Part shown: positions 32,843-42,400 of the stretch, one piece after another | Numbering within the stretch: position 1 is the first letter of the stretch | How the letters are laid out: each line of letters opens with the position of its first letter | Origin: Streptomyces canus | Lineage (GTDB): Bacteria; Actinomycetota; Actinomycetes; Streptomycetales; Streptomycetaceae | DNA length: 64,000 nt | Assembly (NCBI RefSeq): GCF_030816965.1 | Contig: NZ_JAUSYQ010000002.1 | Location: 4,995,501 to 5,059,500, forward strand | Reading direction: 5' to 3' | The notes under the pieces: generated by a model | The model's database searches: none | What the model saw: only the letters and a program-made list of their open reading frames with translations | What the model was told of the DNA's origin: nothing | Program-made: the position numbers and the translations under genes

Positions 32843-33580
32843 ATGAAGGCTTCTCGTCTCGCCGCCACCGGTGCCGTCGCCGCCACCGCCGTCATCGTCC
32901 TGTCCTCGCCCGCGTTCGCGCACGTCAGCGTGCAGGCCGAGGGCACCGCCGCCAAGGGCGGTTACGCGGTCGTGGACTTCAAGGTCCCCAACGAGCGCGA
33001 CAACGCCTCCACCACCAAGCTCGAGGTCAACTTCCCGACCGACCACCCGCTGGCCTCGGTCATGCCGGAGCCGATGGCCGGCTGGAAGATCGAGGTCACC
33101 AAGTCCAAGCTCGACAAGCCGCTCGAACTGCACGGCGAGCAGATCACCGAGGCCGTCTCCAAGGTCACCTGGACCGCCGCCACCAAGGACAGCGGCATCC
33201 CGACCGGCTACTTCGAGAAGTTCCCCGTCTCGATCGGCGCCCTGCCCGAGGACGCCGACGAACTGGTCTTCAAGGCGATCCAGACGTACTCCAACAAGGA
33301 GGTCGTGCGCTGGATCGAGGTCCAGGAGGACGGCGCGGAGGAACCCGAGACGCCGGCTCCCGTCCTCACCCTGTCCGCGGCCTCCGAGGACGGACACCAC
33401 GGCTCGACGGCCGCCGAGGACGCGGACGCCAAGACCGAGAACGCCGCCGCGACCACCGAGGCCGACACCGGTGACAGCAGTGACACCACCGCCCGCGTCC
33501 TCGGCGTGGTGGGCATCGTCGTCGGCGCCCTGGGCGTGGCCTACGGGGTGCTCGCCGGCCGTCGGCGCAGCGACGCCTGA
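32843..33580 (+). CDS. YcnI-like (DUF1775) copper-binding protein
   Basis: The product has 245 residues. A Sec signal ends SSPAFA-HVSVQA, leaving an N-terminal His. In YcnI-like proteins this His, with a Trp (here probably in MAGWKIEV) and a Glu, binds copper as a mono-histidine brace. The DUF1775 domain spans about 27-165 (YAVVDFKVPNERDNASTTKL, TGYFEKFPVSIGALPE). A Glu/Ala-rich stalk and a C-terminal membrane helix (VLGVVGIVVGALGVAYGVLA, then RRRSDA) tether it to the cell surface. It starts the copper cluster. ATG at 32843 follows GGAG. Confidence 0.88.
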   Translation: MKASRLAATGAVAATAVIVLSSPAFAHVSVQAEGTAAKGGYAVVDFKVPNERDNASTTKLEVNFPTDHPLASVMPEPMAGWKIEVTKSKLDKPLELHGEQITEAVSKVTWTAATKDSGIPTGYFEKFPVSIGALPEDADELVFKAIQTYSNKEVVRWIEVQEDGAEEPETPAPVLTLSAASEDGHHGSTAAEDADAKTENAAATTEADTGDSSDTTARVLGVVGIVVGALGVAYGVLAGRRRSDA

Positions 33581-33596
33581 CCCTGTTTCGCGGGAC

Positions 33597-33626
33597 GCGC
33601 GCCGGGGTCGTACGGCCCCGGCGCGC
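33597..33626 (+). terminator. Strong hairpin between ycnI and sco
   Basis: An exact 11-bp stem (GCGCGCCGGGG / CCCCGGCGCGC) with an 8-nt loop sits between the ycnI stop (33580) and the sco start (33657). It may terminate or attenuate read-through, or protect the upstream mRNA end. Confidence 0.6.
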
Positions 33627-33656
33627 ATCGAAATCCTTACCTCTGGGACATTTGAT

Positions 33657-34313
33657 ATGCGCAAGAAGACGTTCGCCGCGGCCGCGCTGATCGCCGCCGC
33701 CACCCTGACCCTCTCCGCCTGCGGCAGCGGTGACGACAGCGACTCGCCCGTCTCCGTGGTCTCGGAGGAGGCCGGCTCCGACAAGGCCGCCACTGTCCTC
33801 GACCAGCCGTTCGAGAAGCCGGACCTGGTTCTCACCGACACCAAGGGCGAGAAGTACGACCTCCGCAAGGAGACCGCCGGCAAGCCGACGCTGATCTACT
33901 TCGGCTACACCCACTGCCCCGACATCTGCCCGCTCACGATGAACAACATCGCCGTCGCGAAGAAGCAGCTGCCCAAGTCCGAGCAGGACAAGCTGACCGT
34001 CGTGTTCGTCACCACCGACCCGGCCCGCGACACCCCGGCCGAGCTCGGCAAGTGGCTCAAGGGCATCGACACCAGGTTCGTGGGCCTGACCGGAGACTTC
34101 GCCACCATCCAGGCGAGCGCCCGCACCCTCGGCATCTCCATCGAGCCGTCCCACAAGGACAAGAAGACCGGCAAGACCGTCTCGGTGCACGGCACCCAGG
34201 TCGTCGCCTTCTCCCCGAAGACCGACGAGGGGTACGTCCTGTACGGCGAGGACGCCTCCGTCGACGACTACACCAAGGACCTGCCCAGGCTCATCAAGGG
34301 GCAGAACCCGTGA
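33657..34313 (+). CDS. Sco (SCO1/SenC) copper chaperone lipoprotein
   Basis: The product has 218 residues. A lipobox (TLTLSAC-GSG) gives a lipid-anchored mature protein. The thioredoxin-like fold carries the copper site: THCPDICPLTM (C-x3-C) and the distant His in SVHGTQVVAF. DPARDTPAELGKWL is also typical. Sco proteins deliver Cu to cytochrome oxidase Cu(A) or, in Streptomyces, to extracellular cuproenzymes. The stop overlaps the GTG of the next gene (GTGA), so translation is coupled. Confidence 0.93.
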   Translation: MRKKTFAAAALIAAATLTLSACGSGDDSDSPVSVVSEEAGSDKAATVLDQPFEKPDLVLTDTKGEKYDLRKETAGKPTLIYFGYTHCPDICPLTMNNIAVAKKQLPKSEQDKLTVVFVTTDPARDTPAELGKWLKGIDTRFVGLTGDFATIQASARTLGISIEPSHKDKKTGKTVSVHGTQVVAFSPKTDEGYVLYGEDASVDDYTKDLPRLIKGQNP

Positions 34314-34762
34314 AGCGTTCCCCCACCGGGCTCGCCGTACTGACAGGAGCGGTCCTGCTGCTGGCCGGCTGTTCGGATTCCGACGGCTCCTCCGGAGACC
34401 TCACCGTCTCCGGCGCCTACATCCCGCAGCCCGTCTCCGCCGACATGGCCGCCGGGTTCATGACGATCTCCAACTCCGGCTCGTCGAAGGCCGAGCTGAC
34501 CTCGGTCACCAGCGACGACGGCGAAGTCACCATGCACGAGACGACCGGCGGCGCGATGGAGGAGGTCTCCCGCCTCTCCGTCCCCGCCCACGGTCAACTC
34601 GTGTTCAAAAGCGGCGCCAACCATCTGATGTTCGACAAGCTGAAGCAGGCTCCGAAGCAGGGGCAGACGGTCACCGTCGAACTGCACTTCGCCCAGTCCG
34701 ACCCCGTCGTCGTGAAGATGCCGGTGAAGTCGGCGACGTACGTCCCGAAGACCGGACACTGA
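34310..34762 (+). CDS. PCu(A)C-type copper chaperone lipoprotein
   Basis: The product has 150 residues. A lipobox (LLLAGC-SDSD) follows a short signal peptide. The PCu(A)C copper motif H-M-x(n)-H-x-M is visible: VTMHETTGGAMEEV and, after the usual spacing, GANHLMFDKL. It captures extracytoplasmic Cu(I) and passes it on, probably to Sco encoded just upstream with a GTGA overlap. In S. lividans the equivalent protein (ECuC) belongs to the pathway that activates the radical oxidase GlxA and supports morphological development. Confidence 0.9.
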   Translation: MKRSPTGLAVLTGAVLLLAGCSDSDGSSGDLTVSGAYIPQPVSADMAAGFMTISNSGSSKAELTSVTSDDGEVTMHETTGGAMEEVSRLSVPAHGQLVFKSGANHLMFDKLKQAPKQGQTVTVELHFAQSDPVVVKMPVKSATYVPKTGH

Positions 34763-34775
34763 GGGAGGGATCACC

Positions 34776-36752
34776 TTGACGCAGACCATCGCCCCCCGCG
34801 TCCGGACCCTGGTACTGCTGCTCCTGGCCGCGTGCGGCCTGCTGCTGACCACGGCCGGGCCTGCCTCCGCGCACGCCGCGCTCACCGGCAGCGACCCCCA
34901 GCAGGGGGTGGTGGTCGACAAGGCGCCCGACCAGGTCTCGCTGACCTTCTCCGAGAAGGTCGCCCTGTCGAACGACTCGCTGCGGGTCCTCGACCCCAAG
35001 GGCAAGACCGTCCAGCAGGGCAAGCCGTTCGAGGTCGGCGGCACGACGTACGGCGTCAAGGTCCACAGCGGCCTGCCGGACGGCACGTACACCGTCACCT
35101 ACCAGGTCGTCTCCGCCGACAGTCATCCCGTCGCCGGCGCCTACACCTTCTCCGTCGGCGCCCCCTCCACCACCTCCGTCTCCGTCTCCGGGGACACGGT
35201 GGGCGGCGGGGCCGTCGGCTGGCTGTACGGCTTCGGGCGGTACATGTCGTACGCCGGTTTCATCGTGCTGGTCGGCGGCGCCGCGTTCGTGCTCGGCTGC
35301 TGGCAGCGCGGCGCCGGAGTGAAGCCCATGCAGCGGCTCGTCGTCGGCGGCTGGCTCACGCTCACCTCGGCCACCCTGCTGCTGCTCCTGCTGCGCGGCT
35401 CCTACACGGGCTCCGGGAAGGTGGGGGACATCTTCGACCTGGATCTGCTCGGAAACGTGCTCCAGACCAAGGCGGGCGCGGCCCTCGTGTCCCGGCTGCT
35501 GCTGCTCGCGGCGGCGGCGCTGTTCATCTCCGTGCTCTTCGGGGCCTATGACAAGCGCGAGGACGAGGAGAAGCGGGACCTCACCTTCGGGCTCGCGGTC
35601 GGCGGGACCGTCGTCGCGGCCGGACTCGCGGCGAGCTGGGCGATGGCCGAGCACGCCTCGGTCGGGCTCCAGGCAGGCATCGCGATGCCCGTCGACGTCG
35701 TCCACCTGCTGGCCGTCGCCACCTGGCTCGGCGGGCTGACCGCACTGCTCGTCGCGCTGTACCGCTCCGACGCGCCGATCGAGTCGGCCGCCGTACGACG
35801 GTTCTCCCAGGTCGCCTTCGGCAGCGTGGTCGCGCTGGTGGCGACCGGCGTCTACCAGTCATGGCGGCAGCTCGGCTCCTGGTCGGCGTTCACCGGGACC
35901 CGGTACGGGCAGCTGCTGCTGGTCAAGATCGGGCTGGTGGCGCTGCTGGTCGGCATCGCGTTCCTCTCGCGACGGTGGACCGCGCAGCTCGCGGACACGG
36001 TGGCGCAGCGGGGGAAACGGGTGCAGCAGAAGGAGCGGGTCGCTGCCAATGCCTCCGGGTCGGGGTCCGCGTCCGGGTCCGGGTCCGGCAAGGCCAAGGG
36101 CGCCAAGGGAGGCGGTTCCAAGGACCCCGGTCCCTCCAAGGGCGCCGCCGGCTCCAAGCGGGCCGCTCAACTCGCCCGGCAGCAGGCCGCTATGGACACC
36201 GCGCGGCAGAAGCGGACGCGGGACGCCGATCCGAACCGGTTCGGGCTGCGCCGCTCGGTGCTCGCCGAGGCCGGTGTCGCGGTCGTGCTGCTGGCGGTCA
36301 CGACCGTGCTGACGCAGACCGAGCCCGGCCGTACGGAGGAGGGCGCCAAGGCGGCCAAGGCGGCTTCCTCTTCTTCGTCGTCCTCCTCGTCGGACGCGTC
36401 GGACTCCTCGGGGGCGCTGACGCTGGACATGTCGTTCGACACCGGCGGCACGGACGGCAAGGGCGTCGTGACCGTCGACTTCGACCCCGCGCGCGTGGGC
36501 GGCAACGAGATGCACGTCTACGTCCAGCGGCCCAACGGCCGCGCCTTCGACATCCCCGAGGTGAAGGTCGCCCTCACCCTGGAGGCCAAGAAGATCGGGC
36601 CGCTGGCCATCACCCCGGACCACATCGCCACGGGCCACTGGTCGGCGAGCAACGTGCAGATCCCCATGGCGGGTGACTGGAAGGTCGCCGTGACCGTACG
36701 GACCTCCGACATCGACCAGACGACCGTCTCCAAGAACGCGCAGATCGGCTGA
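34776..36752 (+). CDS. CopC-CopD fusion copper protein
   Basis: The product has 658 residues. A signal peptide ends GPASAHAA, exposing the CopC His; the CopC domain runs to about 125 (DPQQGVVVDKAPDQVSLTFS, VSADSHPVAGAYTFSVGA). CopD follows with about eight membrane segments (140-415), including MPVDVVHLLAVATWLGGLTA. A Lys/Gly/Ser-rich loop (about 425-490) and another helix (SVLAEAGVAVVLLAVTTVLT) lead to a C-terminal YtkA/FixH-like extracytoplasmic domain. It probably binds copper outside and moves it across the membrane. The start is a rare TTG at 34776, supported by GAGGGAGGG upstream. Confidence 0.9.
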   Translation: MTQTIAPRVRTLVLLLLAACGLLLTTAGPASAHAALTGSDPQQGVVVDKAPDQVSLTFSEKVALSNDSLRVLDPKGKTVQQGKPFEVGGTTYGVKVHSGLPDGTYTVTYQVVSADSHPVAGAYTFSVGAPSTTSVSVSGDTVGGGAVGWLYGFGRYMSYAGFIVLVGGAAFVLGCWQRGAGVKPMQRLVVGGWLTLTSATLLLLLLRGSYTGSGKVGDIFDLDLLGNVLQTKAGAALVSRLLLLAAAALFISVLFGAYDKREDEEKRDLTFGLAVGGTVVAAGLAASWAMAEHASVGLQAGIAMPVDVVHLLAVATWLGGLTALLVALYRSDAPIESAAVRRFSQVAFGSVVALVATGVYQSWRQLGSWSAFTGTRYGQLLLVKIGLVALLVGIAFLSRRWTAQLADTVAQRGKRVQQKERVAANASGSGSASGSGSGKAKGAKGGGSKDPGPSKGAAGSKRAAQLARQQAAMDTARQKRTRDADPNRFGLRRSVLAEAGVAVVLLAVTTVLTQTEPGRTEEGAKAAKAASSSSSSSSSDASDSSGALTLDMSFDTGGTDGKGVVTVDFDPARVGGNEMHVYVQRPNGRAFDIPEVKVALTLEAKKIGPLAITPDHIATGHWSASNVQIPMAGDWKVAVTVRTSDIDQTTVSKNAQIG

Positions 36753-36760
36753 ACCGCACC

Positions 36761-38062
36761 ATGGCTGAACAGTCCATTCCCGTCGCCGGCACCGAAGAGG
36801 GCGGCTCCGTCGAGGGGAGCGCCTCCGCCGAGGGGGGCGTCCCGGCCGGCAGCGGCATCTCGCGGCGCGCCCTGCTCGGCACCGCCGGTGCCACCGGGCT
36901 CGTCCTGGGCGCGGCCGGCGGAGCCGTGGGGTACGCCTCCGCGCCCGCCGCGGCGACCCCGCTGACCTCCGTGGGCAGCGACGAGGTGATGTTTCACGGG
37001 AAACATCAGCCCGGCATCGCCGAAGGCCTCCAGGCCCGCGGCCATCTCGTCGCCTTCGACCTGGCGGCTGGCGCGGGCCGCAAGGAGGCCGCCGCGCTGC
37101 TGCGCCGCTGGTCACAGACGGCTCGGCAGCTGATGGCGGGCGAGGCTTCCGGGTCCCACGACACGGATGTCGCCCGGGACGCCGGGCCCTCCTCGCTGAC
37201 TCTGACCTTCGGCTTCGGGCACAGCTTCTTCACCCGCACCGGTCTGGAGAAGCAGCGGCCGGTCGCCCTCGACCCACTGCCCGACTTCTCCTCCGACCAG
37301 CTCGACAGGACCCGCAGCAACGGCGATCTCTGGGTGCAGATCGGCGCCAACGACGCACTGGTCGCCTTCCACGCCCTGCGCGCGATCCAGAAGGACACGG
37401 GCAGCGCGGCGAAGGTCCGCTGGCAGATGAACGGCTTCAACCGCACGCCGGGGGCCACGGCCCACCCCATGACGGCCCGCAACCTCATGGGCCAGCTGGA
37501 CGGCACGCGCAATCCGAAACCGGGCGAGCCCGACTTCGACCAGCGCGTCTTCGTCCCGGAATCCGGCACCCCCGCGTGGATGGCGAACGGCTCCTACGCC
37601 GTCGTACGACGGATCCGGATGCTGTTGGACGACTGGGAGAAGCTGTCCCTGACGGCCCAGGAGGCGGTCGTCGGGCGCCGGAAGGCGAACGGCGCGGCGC
37701 TGTCCGGGGGCACCGAGACGACGGCGATGGATCTGGAGAAGACGGACGCGAAGGGGAATCTGGCGGTGCCGATCAATGCGCACGCCCGGATCACCCGGCC
37801 CGACCAGAACGGGGGTGCTGCCATCCTGCGCCGCCCGTTCTCGTACCACGACGGCATCGACGCGGACGGGGTGCCGGACGCCGGGCTCCTGTTCGTCTGC
37901 TGGCAGGCCGACCCCTTGCGCGGCTTCGTCCCGCTCCAGCGCAAGCTCGACCGCGGCGACGCACTCTCCCAGTACATCCGGCACGAGTCGAGCGGTCTGT
38001 TCGCGGTGCCGGGCGGGGCGGCGGAGGGGGAGTACGTGGGCCAGGGGCTGCTGGAGGGGTGA
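36761..38062 (+). CDS. dtpA: Dye-decolorizing peroxidase, Tat-exported (DtpA-like)
   Basis: The product has 433 residues. A twin-arginine signal (GISRRALLGTAGATGLVLG) is followed by an A-type DyP fold: FHGKHQPGI near the N-terminus, the G-x-x-D-G motif in MGQLDGTRNPKPG, the likely haem-ligating His in NAHARITRPD, and the distal Arg in ILRRPFSYHDG. It uses peroxide to oxidise dyes or iron. In S. lividans the homologous DtpA is needed for GlxA maturation. It starts nine bases after copCD, completing the copper cluster. A one-mismatch parS-like sequence lies inside the gene. Confidence 0.93.
   Translation: MAEQSIPVAGTEEGGSVEGSASAEGGVPAGSGISRRALLGTAGATGLVLGAAGGAVGYASAPAAATPLTSVGSDEVMFHGKHQPGIAEGLQARGHLVAFDLAAGAGRKEAAALLRRWSQTARQLMAGEASGSHDTDVARDAGPSSLTLTFGFGHSFFTRTGLEKQRPVALDPLPDFSSDQLDRTRSNGDLWVQIGANDALVAFHALRAIQKDTGSAAKVRWQMNGFNRTPGATAHPMTARNLMGQLDGTRNPKPGEPDFDQRVFVPESGTPAWMANGSYAVVRRIRMLLDDWEKLSLTAQEAVVGRRKANGAALSGGTETTAMDLEKTDAKGNLAVPINAHARITRPDQNGGAAILRRPFSYHDGIDADGVPDAGLLFVCWQADPLRGFVPLQRKLDRGDALSQYIRHESSGLFAVPGGAAEGEYVGQGLLEG
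36991..37004. promoter_or_regulatory. Degenerate parS-like sequence inside dtpA
   Basis: GTTTCACGGGAAAC differs from the 14-bp parS consensus by one central base. It encodes the conserved FHGK of DyP peroxidases, so the match may be a by-product of the protein sequence. Confidence 0.4.
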
Positions 38063-38186
38063 GGGTTCGGGCCGTGCGGGTCACGCGAACGTCCGGGGGT
38101 GGCCCTTGGTCACGCCGTTTCACTCAGCGGAGGGGCAGTCGTGAGACTCCCGCGCCCTGTTCCACAAGGGCCATTAGGGTGAGGTC

Positions 38187-39119
38187 ATGCCAGCGAGCTA
38201 TGCCTATCTCGGCCCTGAGGGCACCTTCACCGAAGTCGCGCTGCGAACGCTTCCCGAGGCGGCGACCCGGGAGCTGATCCCCTACGTGTCGGTGCAGTCC
38301 GCGCTGGACGCGGTGCGCGCGGGTGAGGCCGAGGCCGCGTTCGTGCCGATCGAGAACTCCGTCGAGGGCGGCATCACCACCACCCTCGACGAACTGGTCG
38401 CGGGCGCCCCGCTGATGATCTACCGCGAGGTGCTGCTGTCGATCACCTTCGCGCTGCTGGCCAGGCCGGGCACGGAGCTGACCGACATCAAGACGGTCTC
38501 GGCGCACCCGGCCGCCCAGCCGCAGGTGCGCAACTGGCTGAAGACGCATCTTCCGGATGCCCACTGGGAGTCGGCCGCCTCCAACGCGGACGCGGCCCGG
38601 CTGGTCCAAGAGGGCCAGTACGACGCGGCCTTCGCCGGCGAGTTCGCGGCCGCCCGGTACGGCCTTCAGGCGCTGGAGACCGGGATCCACGACGCCGAGA
38701 ACGCGCAGACGCGGTTCGTGCTGGTCGGCCGCCCGGCCCGGCCCGCGGCACCGACCGGCGCCGACAAGACCTCCGTCGTGTTGTGGCAGCGCGACGACCA
38801 CCCCGGCGGGCTGCGTGACCTGCTGGGCGAGTTCGCCACCCGCGGTATCAACCTGATGCTGCTGCAGTCCCGGCCCACGGGTGCGGGTATCGGCAACTAC
38901 TGCTTCTGCATCGACGCCGAGGGCCACATCACCGACCGCCGGGTGGCGGAGGCGCTGATGGGGCTGAAGCGGATCTGCCGAGAAGTGCGGTTCCTCGGTT
39001 CGTACCCGCGTGCGGACAAGGAACCGGTGGACCTGCGGGCGCCGCTGACCGGCACCTCGGACGAGGAGTTCATGGCGGCCTCGGACTGGGTGGCCCGGTG
39101 CCAGGACGGGCGCTTCTGA
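38187..39119 (+). CDS. pheA: Prephenate dehydratase
   Basis: The product has 310 residues. The catalytic PDT domain (about 1-185) opens YAYLGPEGTFTEVALRTLPE, has VPIENSVEGGITTTLDEL and ends with the Thr-Arg-Phe motif in AENAQTRFVLVG. A C-terminal ACT domain (about 200-275: GGLRDLLGEFATRGINLMLL, QSRPTG) binds phenylalanine for feedback inhibition. It converts prephenate to phenylpyruvate, the committed step to phenylalanine. There is no chorismate-mutase domain, as usual for actinobacteria. The ATG at 38187 follows a GTGAGGTC stretch. Confidence 0.95.
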   Translation: MPASYAYLGPEGTFTEVALRTLPEAATRELIPYVSVQSALDAVRAGEAEAAFVPIENSVEGGITTTLDELVAGAPLMIYREVLLSITFALLARPGTELTDIKTVSAHPAAQPQVRNWLKTHLPDAHWESAASNADAARLVQEGQYDAAFAGEFAAARYGLQALETGIHDAENAQTRFVLVGRPARPAAPTGADKTSVVLWQRDDHPGGLRDLLGEFATRGINLMLLQSRPTGAGIGNYCFCIDAEGHITDRRVAEALMGLKRICREVRFLGSYPRADKEPVDLRAPLTGTSDEEFMAASDWVARCQDGRF

Positions 39120-39142
39120 CCTGTCTTACCTGCAGATTTTAG

Positions 39143-39482
39143 TTATCCACAGAAGTTATCCACAAGCCTGCGTCTCGACCTGGGGACAAGTCGACACTGA
39201 AGCGTGGCCCTGTCGACAAATCGTCCTACGGACCCCTCCGGCGTTCACAGGCGCGCACATCACCCTTCGTCCGTTCTTTTCCCTTGGGTAACCCTTTGGA
39301 GTGACCGCTTTCCACTCGAAAGTAGGGGTAGATGTGGGTTTACGTGGGGAATCCTCGGCGTGATCCCCAAGTTTCGGAGTGATCAATTCCGAAATCCACA
39401 GATCCTCCGCACAGCCTGTGGATAACTTTCCGAGGGGTGGGGACTCCTGTGGACAACCGTGCGCCAAGTCCCGTTCTCCACA
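39143..39482. other. Cluster of DnaA boxes between pheA and serS
   Basis: The 531-bp gap has no gene. It contains TTATCCACA at 39143-39151, 39156-39164 and (reverse) 39417-39425, and TTGTCCACA (reverse) at 39448-39456. Near-matches are TTGTCCCCA (reverse, 39181-39189), TTGTCGACA (reverse, 39211-39219) and TTCTCCACA (39474-39482). The first two perfect boxes are 13 bp apart, on the same face of about one helical turn. This is well above chance in GC-rich DNA. It is probably a DnaA-binding locus outside oriC, of the kind reported near oriC in S. coelicolor. Confidence 0.8.
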
Positions 39483-39650
39483 AGGGAGTCCAGTCAACCC
39501 GACTCCTCGCGCATGCTTCGTCCCGGGGACACCCGGTGCTTTTCATTGACACACACCGCAATTCACCCATAACGGAACGTAAGCGGCGATTCGCTACTGC
39601 TGGGAATAGTGAGTCGTGGGCCGTATCCCCGCACCGGTAGCCTTGACCGC

Positions 39651-40928
39651 GTGATTGACCTTCGCCTGCTCCGTGAGGACCCCGACCGAGTGCGCGCCTC
39701 GCAGCGCGCCCGTGGAGAGGACGTCGCCCTCGTCGACGCCCTCCTGTCTGCCGACGAGCGGCGCAGGTCGTCCGGCGTCCGCTTCGACGAGCTGCGTTCC
39801 GAGCAGAAGTCGCTCGGCAAGCTCATCCCCAAGGCCACTCCGGAGGAGCGCGCCGAGCTCCTGAAGAAGGCGGAGCAGCTCAAGGCGGACGTCAAGGAAG
39901 CCGAGGCCGCGCAGAACGACGCCGACGAGGAGACCAAGCGCCTCGCGTCGCAGCTCGGCAACCTCGTCCACCCCGACGTCCCCGTGGGCGGCGAGGAGGA
40001 CTTCGTCGTCCTGGAGACGCACGGCACCATCCGCGACTTCGGCGCCGAGGGCTTCGAGCCCAAGGACCACCTGGAGCTCGGCGAGGCGCTGGGCGCCATC
40101 GACGTCGAGCGCGGCGCCAAGGTGTCCGGCTCCCGCTTCTACTACCTGACGGGCGTCGGCGCCCTGCTGGAGCTCGCCCTCGTCAACGCGGCGATCGCGC
40201 AGGCCACCGAGGCGGGCTTCACCCCGATGCTCACCCCCGCGCTGGTCCGCCCGCGCGCCATGGAGGGCACCGGCTTCCTCGGCCAGGCCGCGGAGAACGT
40301 CTACCACCTGGAGAAGGACGACTACTACCTGGTCGGCACCTCCGAGGTCCCGCTCGCCGCGTACCACATGGACGAGATCCTCGACGCCGACAAGCTCCCG
40401 CTGCGCTACGCCGGTTTCTCGCCGTGCTTCCGCCGCGAGGCCGGCACCTACGGCAAGGACACCCGGGGCATCTTCCGCGTGCACCAGTTCGACAAGGTCG
40501 AGATGTTCTCGTACGTCGCTCCCGAGGACGCGGAGAACGAGCACAGGCGGCTCCTGGACTGGGAGAAGCAGTGGCTGACCGGCCTGGAGCTGCCGTTCCA
40601 GGTCATCGACGTGGCCTCGGGCGACCTCGGCGCCTCGGCGTCCCGCAAGTACGACTGCGAGGCGTGGATCCCGACCCAGGGCAAGTACCGCGAGCTGACC
40701 TCGGCCTCCAACTGCGACGGCTTCCAGGCGCGCCGCCTGTCCGTCCGTATGCGTGACGGCAAGAAGGTCCAGCCGCTGGCGACGCTCAACGGCACGCTGT
40801 GCGCCGTACCGCGCACCATCGTGGCGATCCTGGAGAACCACCAGCTGGCCGACGGCTCGGTGCGGGTGCCCGAGGTGCTGCGTCCGTACCTGGGCGGCCG
40901 GGAGCTGCTGGAACCGGTCGCCAAGTGA
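39651..40928 (+). CDS. serS: Seryl-tRNA synthetase
   Basis: The product has 425 residues. The N-terminal tRNA-binding coiled coil (about 1-110) begins [20 protein letters not shown]. The class II core follows: motif 1 near [20 protein letters not shown], motif 2 ([20 protein letters not shown], then [12 protein letters not shown]), and motif 3 ([20 protein letters not shown]). It charges tRNA-Ser with serine. The GTG at 39651 is chosen because the family begins VIDLRLLR; no good ribosome binding site is seen. The stop overlaps the next gene's GTG (GTGA). Confidence 0.95.
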   Translation: MIDLRLLREDPDRVRASQRARGEDVALVDALLSADERRRSSGVRFDELRSEQKSLGKLIPKATPEERAELLKKAEQLKADVKEAEAAQNDADEETKRLASQLGNLVHPDVPVGGEEDFVVLETHGTIRDFGAEGFEPKDHLELGEALGAIDVERGAKVSGSRFYYLTGVGALLELALVNAAIAQATEAGFTPMLTPALVRPRAMEGTGFLGQAAENVYHLEKDDYYLVGTSEVPLAAYHMDEILDADKLPLRYAGFSPCFRREAGTYGKDTRGIFRVHQFDKVEMFSYVAPEDAENEHRRLLDWEKQWLTGLELPFQVIDVASGDLGASASRKYDCEAWIPTQGKYRELTSASNCDGFQARRLSVRMRDGKKVQPLATLNGTLCAVPRTIVAILENHQLADGSVRVPEVLRPYLGGRELLEPVAK

Positions 40929-41728
40929 GCAGTGACTTTCCGTACCGGCTGATCGCGACCGACCTCGACGGAACACTCCTGCGCTCCGACGAGTCGGTCT
41001 CGCAGCGCACCCGTGACGCGCTCGCCGCGGCCACCGCGGCGGGCGCCGTCCACATCGTCGTGACGGGACGCGGCGCCCGCTGGACCAGGCACGTCCTCGA
41101 CGACCTCGGCTACGACGGCCTCGCGGTCTGCGCCCAGGGCGCGCAGGTGTACCACGCCGGCGAGCACCGTCTGCTGACGTCGGTGACGTTGGACCGGCAG
41201 CTGGCCGGCGTGGCCCTCGCGAAGATCGAGGCGGAGGTCGGCCCGCTGTACCTGGCGGCGAGCCGCGACGGCCTCGACGGCGACGTGATGGTCGGGCCGG
41301 GGTACGCGGTGACGGGCGCCCTGCCGTCGACGCCGTTCACGGACGCATCGGATCTGTGGGCCGCTCCGCTGAACAAGATCTACATCCAGCATCCGGAGCT
41401 GTCGGACGACGAGTTGGCGCAGGCCGCCGTTCGGGCCGCGGGCGGTTTCGTCTCGGTCGCGATGGCGGGCCAGGGCATCGTCGAACTGCTGCCGCTGGGC
41501 CTGTCGAAGGCCACGGGCCTGTCGTTGGCCGCTCGCCGCCTGGGGGTGAAGGCCGCGGACACGATCGCCTTCGGTGACATGCCCAACGACCTCCCGATGT
41601 TCGCCTGGGCGTCGTACGGCGTGGCGATGGCGGACGCGCACGAGGAGCTGAAGGCGGTCGCCGACGAGGTGACGTCCTCCAACGAGGAGGACGGCATCGC
41701 GGTGGTGCTGGAGCGGTTGCTCGGCTGA
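40925..41728 (+). CDS. HAD-superfamily hydrolase (Cof-type)
   Basis: The product has 267 residues. The N-terminal [20 protein letters not shown] carries the D-x-D-G-T nucleophile motif, [10 protein letters not shown] is motif II, and [20 protein letters not shown] is motif IV (G-D-x-x-N-D). A large C2-type cap lies between (about 80-190). Cof-type enzymes dephosphorylate sugar or nucleotide phosphates. It is translationally coupled to serS by GTGA. A related HAD protein occurs at 53.1-54.0 kb. The 300 bp after it contains no gene before the tRNA-like element. Confidence 0.9.
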   Translation: MSSDFPYRLIATDLDGTLLRSDESVSQRTRDALAAATAAGAVHIVVTGRGARWTRHVLDDLGYDGLAVCAQGAQVYHAGEHRLLTSVTLDRQLAGVALAKIEAEVGPLYLAASRDGLDGDVMVGPGYAVTGALPSTPFTDASDLWAAPLNKIYIQHPELSDDELAQAAVRAAGGFVSVAMAGQGIVELLPLGLSKATGLSLAARRLGVKAADTIAFGDMPNDLPMFAWASYGVAMADAHEELKAVADEVTSSNEEDGIAVVLERLLG

Positions 41729-42025
41729 CGGCTACGCGCTGTCCGGCCGGCCCGGGAGCTCGTCGACGGGCCGGCAGCGCGTGCACCGGCCCCACGGCCG
41801 CTTCGCCGTCGGCCGAGCTGGTCGACGATCACGCCGCAACCGGCCCGCCCACCGCCGCGCTCCTCGGCCATGTCCGTGACGGCGGCCGCCTGCACCGACT
41901 GGGTCCCGGGCCGCACGGAGTTCCGCTCCCCACTCGATGGCCGCGGCAGCACCGAGCGGAAACCGCCGGCCCTTCTTGACGTACCCCGGCCAAGAAGCCC
42001 GGCCAGGTCCCAGTGACAACGTCTC

Positions 42026-42132
<107 letters not shown>

Positions 42133-42400
42133 GGGTGGGCGGCCTCACGCGAGAGCGACATCGCGTGCTCGAAGCGGCCGCCCCGGGCAGTTCCTGCGGG
42201 TGGACTCGACGGTGGCGTAACTACACCGGAGTCCTCCGCGTGCTGCCCTGGCGGGAGCTGGACGTACTGTCGTGCATGGACATCGCCCGGCTCCTCCCCA
42301 GAACGTGGCGCCGGACCGTCGTCCGGCGGTGTGGACATCAACCACTCTGCCGGTACGACGAGTTGGGCGCCACCGATTAAATGCGGCCGTGTGTTCGAGC

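Noticed and set aside
39120..39650. The DnaA-box region as oriC itself
   Set aside because: oriC should lie between dnaA and dnaN with many more boxes; neither gene is present.
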